NCBI RefSeq assembly: GCF_947242115.1
Contig: NC_074728.1
Span: 2,908,201-2,972,200, forward strand
Length of the DNA stretch: 64,000 bases
From: Biomphalaria glabrata
Lineage: Eukaryota; Mollusca; Gastropoda; Planorbidae
Reading direction: 5' to 3'
The translations under genes were made by a program, and so were the position numbers. Below are positions 47,137 through 58,514 of this stretch, piece by piece. Below the pieces are notes generated by a model that saw only the letters and a list, made by a program, of their open reading frames with translations, had not been told where the DNA came from and ran no database searches. Position 1 is the stretch's first letter; every line of letters begins with the position of its first letter.

Positions 47137-47596
47137 ATCTTCTCATGCTTTAAATGGCCTCACAATTTTTTTAGTATCGAATGGCTAAGCCCCGGTGAAT
47201 GGTTTATCATCACAGCCCTTTGCACCGGGCATTTTATTTTAGTTGTATTTTTACCCCTTAAGACCTCACTTGAGCTCAGTTTTATTTGGCATAAGTCCGT
47301 CTGGAGCACAAATTTCAATTCTGTACATATTTATTTTATTGGCATTGGGTTGTGCAGTTGATTTCTTTGGCCAGCATTTTATGAGTTCATTTGTTTAGAT
47401 GTTTTTGTCATGATATTGTTTACCTGCATCATTCACTAGTAAGATTTAAGATGCAATATAGCATTCAGTGATGTAACATAACATTCAATAATGTAACATA
47501 ACAATATTTCATATTATCATATTATTTGCTAAATAGCTTCATTTACTGTGTTCATACCTGTACAGCATTATCTCCCCTGTTTTTGATGCTCTATTC

Positions 47597-47602
47597 AATA
47601 AA
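47597..47602 (+). terminator. PSAT1 polyadenylation signal
   Basis: AATAAA 461 bases past the stop codon, followed by a GT/T-rich downstream element (TTGTTTTGTTGTTTTTTT). Confidence 0.75.
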
Positions 47603-47889
47603 TGTGTTGTATTAATGTAGTAGATTGTTTTGTTGTTTTTTTAAAACTAAAATTGTATATTAGATTGAAGTCCTTTTTTTTTTTTAATTAGCAAAGGTTT
47701 TCTTATAATTTGTTTTAGAAAAACTTTTTGATTTTGTGAGTCCATTGGCTTGGAATCAGAAAACATCCAAAATAATAACAAAAAAAAGCTGAATCTTTTT
47801 TCAAGGTCTAATTGCATGTATTTTTATAAAAGAAAGCGCTTGTAATAACCAGAACAAACTATTTGAAAGTGGGGAAATAAGTTCCCCTT

Positions 47890-48030
47890 CATGGCCTTGC
47901 AATCTAAAGGGTAGATTATCTAAAGGTACTCATTTCTATCGCAGAGGATATAAAAGGTGTCATGTGGCCAAGACAACAACCAACTACCTTTACTTTTTCC
48001 CGTTGAAGTCAGGTACCCATTAGAAAATCA
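47890..48030 (-). mobile_element. tRNA-derived SINE, family A, partial
   Basis: CATGGCCTTGCAATCTAAAGG and GTGTCATGTGGCCAAGACA, then GTCAGGTACCCATTAGAA; the head is missing. Confidence 0.7.
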
Positions 48031-48400
48031 AAATCTCAGTTTGGAAGCCACCTGTTTCTACAGGAAATAAATATATTGGAGACTATTTTTTTTGAAAGAA
48101 TGGACTCAACCTTTCAGGAGTTCATTGACTAATATTTCCTTAGCTCTCAATGAAGACGTCAGCTGCCAAAAAATTCCACCTTTGGTAATCCATCAAACTG
48201 CTTACATGAAGACTTAGCAAATCTGTTGAATGAATGGTAGTGCTTCTGTTCTGTCTACAGGTGGACCTAGGTGGTACATGGTACTGGTAGTGATATAAAT
48301 CTACTTAGGTGCTATCTTGTAGAGGAAAGCAGCTCTCATAAAGGTCCTGGGACAGGCACATGAGGCACAAAGAACAGCCCTTGCCAAAGACAGGCCCAAC

Positions 48401-48560
48401 AATGGACCTCATTCACCAATAGTAAACAAACATGGTTCTCTCTCTTCTATACAAGTCAAGCAATCCATAAAGGCTGTCACGTGATACTTGTTTTTCATTG
48501 TTTTATCAATATTATCATGCAGCTAAATGTTTGTTTACGATTGGTGAATGAGTTCCGTTA
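48401..48560. mobile_element. Fold-back MITE with CACGTG motif, copy 3
   Basis: Starts AATGGACCTCATTCACC and ends TTGGTGAATGAGTTCCG. The inner GCTGTCACGTGATAC matches the other copies. The most diverged right arm of the three. Confidence 0.7.
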
Positions 48561-48599
48561 ATATCTCCTTCGGACATAAGAGTTAGAATGTCTTAATAT

Positions 48600-50650
48600 C
48601 ATTTAAGTTTCCCTACACAATCACATAACTGGTGGTAATCAGGTTTTTGCATTTGTATCAATTCTGGGGGTGTGCCTAAAGTCTCCTAGCAAAAAGTACA
48701 ACAGTTGTGTAGGGAAGAAACTCTTGTCAAAGGATTAATAAAGAGTTTTCTCTCTATACAGTATCCTACAAAATACAAAGATATTTATTTATATATTCTA
48801 ATCAGTTATTTTATTACATCTCATAATTGGTCACTGTTAAAAAATGATTAAGCAAAACATTTCATTCTACATAAAAATTTTAAATACCAAAAAACAAATT
48901 TTAAAGTAATAAATTATGATACAAAATGTACATACAGAAATATGACATGGACTCTACTGAGCAGAAGTTTGTCATCTAGAAATAAATAGCAGCAACAAAA
49001 TGCACACACAGAATTGTATGTACACATTTAAAATAATTTTTGTCATATGGTATTTATTAATGTACACACAAAAGTTTTGACTCTTACAAAAAAACAACAA
49101 AAAAAATCGCATTTACCAGATTCAAGACAGTTTAATTTAGCAGAGACAAGGTATTAACTTAATAATAATAATTTAAGTCTTAATTACTGTCTGACTACAT
49201 AGTCACAGGCTTTGGCAAAGTGAACTGTGAGGAAGGGAGGGGGGTGGGGGGAGAAGGCCGAATGTTAAAAGAAAAAAAATCAAGATGTTGAGTAAACACG
49301 TCACTAGACAACTGTCAGTCATGTGAATAAAAGATCTTGAAAACTATTTCTGCAAGATTGTAAGAGACCTTTACCTTCTTGTGACACACCCTGACAGATG
49401 CTTCAACATTGTAGCTTTTAAACATTTGACTTATGTATGTCAACCATGAGGAAAAAACCTTACACAAACTAATATTTTTTTAAACTGTCAAAGACAGGTA
49501 AAAGGTTTTCCCATATATACTGATAAAGTTGTCTTCTGACTTGGCTAATGGGATAAACAATTTAGTAACCCCCCACCCCCTCCACTTTTAGCCAGGAGTC
49601 AAAGGATATTAAGCAGCCATTTTAAATTTTGGCTTAAGTGAGTACAACAATGGGGTATGGTTAAAAAAAATTGTCACATCAGAAAATGTATTTGACACAA
49701 AAAAAAAAATGGATAAAATAACAGCCAAAAATAATAATTACATTATTAACCAATGCACACACATAAACATCGTAAACTATAATCCAGAATGATCTATATC
49801 GTACAAATTATATTCTAGAATGATCTATGCCTAGGAAACAATGCTGGACTCATTGGCAGTAACAGAAGATTCATTCCTACTGACTGGTAGTGAGACTAAG
49901 TTCTGCTGGAAAGTATCTACATTGTGCATTGGACTGACAGTGATTACTGACACAGTAGTACGAAGAAGAGTAAGCATCTTCCTTCAAACTAAAGTACCAG
50001 GCTACTATTTGGTCTACAGTCATTCCTGGTTAGAGCAGTACATCAAAATAAATGGATCAGGGGTGTGGCTCTTGTCATGGGTTGAAAGTCTAAAATACAC
50101 AAAATTTGATTTAATTTATTTTCATAACTTTTCAGTATCCTATTGAGTTAAAGTTTCACACAAAAAGTGTTGTGTGATTAGACTGTGATTAAATTTTCAG
50201 AAAGATCACTTCCTTAATTATTAAATTAATAATTTATTTATTTCCCTTATATCAAACTGGACGACTCAAGGGAACTAACAAAAGTTATATCATCTTTCAT
50301 ATTATTGAGTATCTCCCTTTTGCCCTAATAAGATAAGACTCAGGCTTACTATATCATTTAAGAATAAGTTAATTTTTAAAAATTACCTATATATATATAT
50401 ATTAATTGCTTGGATTTAAAATCTAAAAAAAGGTCAATAAATTAGTGTAGAAAATTTCTTCCCTTGTCTGTACATATTAAGCAATATTTCTCCAGCTTTT
50501 ATTTTCTAGGTGTTAAATATGTGGACACAGGCTCACTAAAAGTATAGAGGTATATTTGAAATGATCTACAATTGTAGAAGATCATTTTCTTCTTTTTGAC
50601 TGACAGATAAAACTGAGTGATAAAACTGCCAAAATAAATGATTAAAAAAC
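48600..50650. other. AT-rich stretch without recognised gene or repeat
   Basis: No exon was recognised on either strand. It may be the 3' UTR or flank of the minus-strand exon at 51647-51749. Confidence 0.35.
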
Positions 50651-50659
50651 AATCATAAT

Positions 50660-50925
50660 GTGGTGGCCAAGTGGTAAACGCTTGACTTCTTAATTAAAAG
50701 GTCTCGAGTTCAACTATTGCAGAAGACTGGGTTTGTGAATTCATGGAATTTTTATGACACCCCAAGTCCAGCCAATTCTAATGGATACCTGACAGTTGGA
50801 GAAAGTAAAGGTGGTTGGTGACTAAACACTCTCATAAACTGGCCGCAATAGAAACTGATGATCTTTACATCAATAGAAACTGATATGATCTTTACATCAT
50901 CTGCCCTACTGACCACAAGATCTGG
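50660..50925 (+). mobile_element. tRNA-derived SINE, family A
   Basis: TGTGGTGGCCAAGTGGTAAA (A box), then TCTCGAGTTCAACTATTGC (decayed B box), and ATGGATACCTGACAG in the body. ATCTGCCCTACTGACCACAAG closes it. A GAAACTGATGATCTTTACATC unit is duplicated inside. Confidence 0.75.
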
Positions 50926-51646
50926 AAAGAGGGAACAATACAAAATAAAACTGAATAGAACAAGCAGATAGATGACCAAAGGACTCTTGTAGCATTTGTT
51001 AAGCATTATCACATTAAGGAAATGCTAAAACTAAAAAAACAATGTATTTCAGCATTCTTAGAAAAGGACTCTTCTCAAAACTAAAGATTCCCATCAAGTT
51101 TTCTACTACCAAACCCCTTGATCTGGACCAGATGAATAAGGATCACACATCAAATAAGGCAAGACATAATGACACAAACATTATTTTCTCTAGAATAAAA
51201 TAGTTATATACAAAGAAAGTTGTATTCATAATAATGTATTAAAAATATATTAATTCATACAGTGACAAGAGCTGATGACAAGAAATGCAAAATCACAGCA
51301 TAATGCATATGTAATGAAGTTTGAGTAATAAGATAATAAGTTATTAAAGAAATTATAATAATTTAAATGAACATGATTTTGGCATATATGTCAGATTGAT
51401 AATTGTCATAATCTGGACAAACAAAGAAAACATTAATTTTGTTACCTCCCTTTTCTTAACTGTCTCATTGTTTCTGCAAATATAACAAACAAACTTTTCT
51501 TCAAATAGAAAACCACATTTATTCTCTTCACTTATTTTGTGTTTTAACAAAGATCAACTATTATGTCTAATTTATGCAAAATTTCTCGCTTCAGCAAACA
51601 TTTCTTTCATGAGTAATTACATATTTTGTATTTACTTTATCAAGTT

Positions 51647-51749
51647 CTAACTAATCTTAAATTTACCATAAAAGTATTTATCTACTTGGTGGATGAGTTC
51701 CTTGATGGCCTCCACTGACACATTAGGGAATATTCTGACATATGAGAAC
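51647..51749 (-). CDS. Unassigned terminal exon candidate, 33 codons plus stop
   Basis: On the minus strand a good acceptor (CTCTTATTTTAG) opens an exon. In phase 2 it reads FSYVRIFPNVSVEAIKEL and then IHQVDKYFYGKFKIS, then stop. The composition looks like real protein. The parent gene is unknown. It could be an alternative last exon of the fasciclin gene, whose exon 55637-55804 ends in the compatible phase 2. It could also belong to a separate gene whose other exons I cannot see, or be chance. Confidence 0.35.
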
Positions 51750-52946
51750 CTAAAATAAGAGGTAACTGAACTATTGATCATTAAAACAAAGAAACATTGG
51801 CATCACTCATTATGTAAGGTGAATGTTTTATTAAGTCTCTTGATCAACATAAATTATGGTAGTCATGGTAACAAAGAATTCACAAGATGATTATTGATAG
51901 GGACACAAGGAGAATAACTCTAACCAGGGCTGAATTGAATGGAGGACCATGGTGCAACAGCCCCAAGGGCCACCACAAAAGAGATAAAATTACATCCCAA
52001 TTTCAACGGATTAAGAATTTTTTTTTTCGAAATTTTTTTTAAAAATTTTTACGGCTGTCAAAAATGTAGTGATTGATTATTGTAAAATCAAACTGTCACA
52101 TCAATTAGCACTAAAAAATTGATATCATTACAAGTTCAAAAATGTAAATCTAAAAATTAGAAAAGGAATCAGTATACTTCCACATACAAACAAAAATTTG
52201 ATCCAATGTTTTACACAGAACAAAGATAATTTTATTTCCAGCAAAAACTGATGACCTAGTTTTTAATGAAATACTCAACAAAAAAAAAAAATATGACCTG
52301 GTAACAATGACACTTTCCTATATGATGGAGATTTGAAGTTAAGAAAGAAAGAAATGTAAATTAAATGTATATTAAATTAGATTTCATTAGAATATACACA
52401 TTCGACATTTACATGATGATGGACATAACATTTACATGATGATGGACATAATGTCATACTTCCAAATATAAAAAATAAATAAAAATCCAAGAATTTTCTT
52501 ATTGATAATCATACAGTTAAGAATAGAAAAACATTAGACATTTTAAAACATTTAAAGAAATCAAAATTGATATTCAACTAATTTGTCTGCATTCACTCAT
52601 GTAATTTTGCAAATCCATCAACTTGATTTCATTTTTTTTTTCAAATATTCATTGAATGCATTGTCTTTGGCTTGTGAAATGTTTCCAATTCATTCAAGCC
52701 ACACTCATGCTATAGCTAAGTCAGTTCTCCTTATCATAAATCAATTGCAGCCAGTTAAGCCTTATGTCCATCAGAGCAAGTTAAACCTTAAGTCCTATCA
52801 CAGGCAGTTAAACCTTATGTCCCATCACAAGCAGTTAAACCGTTTATCCCATCATAGCCGGTTAAACCATATGTCCCATCACAGCCAATCTCAGCCATAA
52901 TTAGCCAAACATCCATGAATGTATCTTCTAGCTTTCCTCTCTTGGA

Positions 52947-55900
52947 TCATCTATACCTCATTAAAATGGCCAATGCTAAAAAGAGGAACGTTGAAACAAT
53001 GGAAGAGTTACTGCTCCTGGTTGTGCCCCCTTCCAACTTGCCCACCAGGCCAGTCACCGGGTTGACTTGAATGACAGTGTTGGGCGTGGTGGCCTCGCCA
53101 GAGCCGTTGGCATCGTACAGAAATTGCATAAGGACATGGATGACCCCGTTACAGGCCAAAAGGTTCCAATGTTTGACCTCGCTCTTGATGGACTTGTAGT
53201 GCATAAAATAAACTAGGGAAGAGAAATGAGAGAAAACATTCAAATATCTTATTAATCAGAGACATTCCTTTAACTCTTTCTCTCCTAATTGATGATACCA
53301 CCATTGATTTGAGGTCATTAAATTAAATGAATGTTTAATTTTATAAACTTGACTTTGTGTTATATAAAAAGAGCATTCATTTCCCTTTAATTCTATACCA
53401 AATAAAACATTTTCTGATAACAAATAACAAATCTATTGAAGCTTAATCATAACAGGAGTAGTGAAATAGTAATGGACAAAATGAAGAATTCCGTCAAAAC
53501 GTGGAGAAATAATTTATGGAGAGAAAGAGTTAAAGAATAAGATTTGAAGATTGAACCAACTTATAGCATCTCTCTACATATCGAAAAGAAATAGTCTGTT
53601 GGTGTACTTTATAACCGCCATATCAAAAGAAATATTCTCTGTGGCATATTCTTTTTGATAAAAATACCAAAGGGATATTAGCTGTTTTTTTTTCTCCAAA
53701 TTTATTTATTTCTTACAAGTATTTTTTTAATTTCATAATTAATGTAAGACCCCCTTTTTTCCCCCCTCAACTTGTAAAATAGTTCAGAGTATTTTTAAAC
53801 AATAGTATACATTATAATGAGAAAACCAATTTCATTGATGTGCCATCTGATGTCAATGCTTGAACATTGCAGGTCTTCTTATGATTTCTTCTCTCTATAT
53901 ATTTATTAATGTGAGCTATCTTATAAATTATAACTCTCATCAAAGAAAAGATAATTACTTATATATTGTAATGCTAGAGTTGAAGATACTATGCATCTAG
54001 CAATTCATCATCCTAATTATAAAAGTACATGACATTAATAATTGCAAAGAGTTTACAATTCTCTTTTGTTTCTAATCTGTAAATATAATTGAACTTTTTT
54101 TTCCATGATTATTTCCCTTGGCACTGCCTACTAACTAATAAAGCAGAAATTCAAGGGAGAGCAAAGAGCAAATGGATGAAAGAGACACAACTGTGCACTT
54201 CTTTTTAAAATCTATTTTTTTGTTTTTAAAGACTTTTAATTCAAAATTCTGAAATGTAAATTTCCCTTCATACTCAGTTAAGCTAGGTCATTGGTTAATA
54301 TGCATGACTGAATGCATGACGTGTAGGACGTAATCATCTTCTTTTTTGAAGTAACGTCTGAATCATATAAGATAAGATAAGATTTGATGAACCAGAAAGA
54401 ACACTGGCAAAGCTAGGAATTTCTTTTACACTAATATTGAATATTAGAACCTCCCATGGCTCGAGAAATACTCATCTTATCTTATAAATTGTAGACATTA
54501 CTTCAAAAGAGAAGATTATTACGTCCTATATATATCCCTGGGTCAATCTAGTCATGCATGTTGATCAGTGACTTAAAGTTTGCCAAGCCGTTGGTTTTCA
54601 GGCAACCCATTTCTACTCTTATAGCACTAGGGAAGAAGTAACACTTGTTGGTAACCCCTTTGAATTAGGTGACTGTACTTTGCTTCAGTTTTTCTTAGGT
54701 GGTACTTGAGTTTTCACAGACTGAGGCTACTTTTTACTGTAGCCCATGGAATGGCAGGATAACAGTTCTGTGTCAAACATTTCCAGGGGAGGTGAGTATA
54801 CAACTTATAATGAGGCCTAGTGTGAGAAACCAATGGAATATTATACTAGATTGAAATAAAAAGAAAAACTGAAAAAGCAACAAAAACATTAAAAATATCC
54901 AAAAAAGTTTCTACCATCATTGGACTTGGTCATTGTGACATTAGGTGGAAATATTTCTTTGTTGAATTTGTCCGACCTGAAGTCTTCTGAGTACAGGACG
55001 GAGCCATTGATCACGTGACGCCAAAATATTCTGCAGAAGAAATTATCAAAATAAATGAACATTATTATTGTATAAGGTCTGTGTTTTTATAATTAGGTAG
55101 AAGCTCCGTGAGTTTTTAGACCATCTGATTTCACCTGTTGTAGTATATCATATTGCTAATTAAAAAAAAACTGGGTTAGAATTTAAGATAAGAATTTCGG
55201 CCCCCCACACACTTGTTGACTCCAAAAAGAACTACAAAGAAGGATAATAGAAGCGTAAGATCTACCAGAATGTAACACTACGGGCCCAAGAATCATTGTC
55301 TCATGATTTTACTATTATATAGGCTTAACTCTTGAAGTGTTCCCCAAGTGTTCTCCAAAGCATTCCTTGTGTTAACCTTTAGCCGTATGGCAGCAGAGGT
55401 TTTGGTTTCAAAAAAAGATGTGTGCTTCAATGTGAATGGACAACTAACAGACAAACCTCATCTGCCTCTATGTTACGTAACCCCAAGGTTAAGCTAAAGA
55501 ATTCCTAGATTTAACAAGTATCAGACTACTATCCACTATATATGGAGTTTTTAATAACAAATGACCGGTTTCGATATAAAGTTTTCTAATACAATGCCGG
55601 AATCGTTAAAAGAGAAAGCGGAAGTAGGACACTTACTTTCTTTTCTCGTCGTCTGGAAGACTTTGAAATTTCCTTTTTGCCTTCATACTCATGTGATACA
55701 GTGCTGTGTTGTCTGGCATGAGAAAGGTGAAGGACAGATCAGGCCTGTTGAGCAGTTCAATGTCTGCAGCAGGTGCAAGTGTCGTCATCAATTCAAAAGA
55801 TGCACTGAAGTGAAATAAAAAAAAAAACATGACAAAAAAAAAAAAAAGAATGTCATTTGAATGTCATAAGTCTAGATAGATTGGGGGCAGAAGATTTTAT

Positions 55901-58160
55901 TTTATTTTCATTCTGAAGTCTTGGTTTCCTTTTGTTTGAGATGTTTTGCAAGTCCCTTCAGATTTAAAGCTAATGACATCCTAGCCCAAACCTCCTTCAT
56001 GATGACAGATGATTGCAGCGCAGAGGGTTCAAACCCGGCACCATCAAACCCGCAGAATGAAAGTCCAGAGCATAAACCACACGACCAGGCAGCCATCATT
56101 TACCCTTAATTTCAAAGTGAACATGGTCCTGGGGGGGGGGGGGGCAGGACCCGGGGGGGGGGGTAACGTAAATATAAAGTAATTGTTTTATTTCTCGCTC
56201 CTGATCAGCTAAATTTTTAAATATTTGCCTATTTCACAAGTGATAAAAACGAATATTTTTTTTTAACACAAAACATTTTAAAACAGTGCTGACAAACTTT
56301 GCAATGTACACACACAAGCACAAGGTAGTCAGTGATTCTCACTGACCTATTTCAACCATAAGATCCTTCACGACACCTTCATGACACCTTCCTAACACAT
56401 AAAGCACACCATCATCAGAAGCTCACAGATAACCAGCTCTGACATTTTTGTTGGTCAACTCTTAAAGCCATTTGACCCCAAGCAAAAAACCTATTTGTGA
56501 CCACTGGGTGTTCCCATACCTCAGTTTGGGATCCCTCCTGAGTCTCTCCAGCATGGTGAACGGGGAGTAGTTGAGGATGCCGTCAATACTGTAGATGACG
56601 CCGTCAGAGCAGCCGTAGGCGCGGCCCTGCAGGTCCAGAGGCATGGATTCATCATAGCCAGCATCCACGGTGGTTCCTAGCGCAAGGGACAGACACAGGC
56701 TTATAGGTTGTTACACTAGAAACAAGGACTTGCAAGTACCGGTAGCAGTAACTACCAGCACAGCAGATAGCAATGTCAACATTAACAACCGTTGAAGATG
56801 AAAAAAAAAATTTCTTTTAAATTGATGCGTGTAGCTACGCGTTTTTAAAAAAAACTTGTTGTAAGTCTAGTTCAAAATGTGTTCTATTTAGAGATAAGGT
56901 GGATATTGTGTGGCCAGCACAACACTTAGCCACCATGACCTTCCCAGTTCCGGTCAGGGAACATTCAATGCTGAGGGTTTTATCCAGAAACGAGATGACA
57001 AATACAAATTCTTGTCTTTAAAACTTTTACCCCCCAACGACCCATTGTCATTCAAAGGAAATATGAACGATAATTCCCAAAGCAATGATGACAGTAAACA
57101 AGATCTGTGATGTTAAGTTTAATAAATACTATATCCATGTAGGTTAAAGTTAGGTTTGTGAATTATGAATAAAAATGATTAACAATAATATGGACTGTAA
57201 TATTTAAAAACCTAATTACATGAAATTTACGGATAGGCCTACATTAAGTACATAAGAAAATAGAACAATTCTACAGTATAAGCTATTATATTATAACTTA
57301 TGCTGCGTAGTTATTAGTGTTTTACAAAGACATTATACTGAACAGACCATCTTTAGTTCTGCTGATGTTGAATGTGACGTTGTAAGAACTTCTAGAGCAG
57401 TAGTCGTCTTCTGGATACTGTCTGAGGAAAACGTCATCAAGACGCACATTTGGAAGGACGTGTCCATAGAATATCTGGAAGAAAGTAGGTCAAGGTCACT
57501 AGTAGGACAAGGTCATTAGTAGGACAGACCGACACATACATCAGGGCTATCTAGACAGAATTACGTTTCTTAATTCGCTTCTAGGCATTAAGCTGATGGC
57601 TAGACCGATCGCCACTCAACACTGACATGCAGCAGTCGCAACGTATGGGCAGTGGAGACCAATAGCTCGTTGCCACGTCGTACAGACCTGGCAATGAACT
57701 ATTGGTTTCCACTGACCACAGGTCAGTGTACAAATCTACAATAAATATTATCCAATCTAAAGATTAACACCATGATGGCATACGACAGAGCTACGAAAGA
57801 CAGACTTTGGAGTTTTTCACAATAAAATAATGAATTGCAAGGACGCTAAACTTTGATGTTACCATTTAAGTAGAAAACAATGAGCTAAGTGAAATTTTAT
57901 TAAAATTTAAAAATGTACAATAACATCCGTGTGTTGCCCATTTGTTAAGAAATAAGTTTTTAAGTTGCGCGACAGAGAGAAAAAATGTGTTATAGTGAAA
58001 TTATATAATCACAAGAGCTTAGAAAATGAGACAGATAGAAAGAGACAGAAAAAAAAACAGAAAAGAGAGAGACAGAGAAAGAAAGAAAGTAGAGTAAAAG
58101 ACAGAGAGAGTTACGGAGAAAAAAAGAGAGAGAGAGAGAGAAATAAAGAGAGAGAGAGAG

Positions 58161-58191
<31 letters not shown>

Positions 58192-58472
58192 AGAAATGAG
58201 ATAACTGTTCAGGTTTCTGACCTTTTTCAAAGTGTCCGGGTTGGATTTGATCCTGGTCATCTGCTGAGGGGTCAGTGTCCGTAGGTAACGAGATGATGGT
58301 ACAAATAAAGTCACGTTCCTGAGTGGCGCGCTGATCAGTTGTTTGTACTCCAGGAGTGGACTCATTAACTGATGAAATAAACTGAGGACAGAAGGGCATT
58401 CAACTTAATTAGACTAGTGGTCAGTACAGGTTCATTTGTAAATTATCAACAGGAAAACGTTTACAACCCAAA

Positions 58473-58514
<42 letters not shown>

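Noticed and set aside
49841-50146. 101-codon plus-strand ORF
   Set aside because: No family was recognised, it lacks good splice or promoter context, and it lies in likely 3' flank of minus-strand genes.
58019-58399. Long Ser/Leu/Phe-rich minus-strand ORFs
   Set aside because: They arise from the CU-rich tract; the real exon inside (58222-58381) is in the fasciclin frame and ends at a GT donor.
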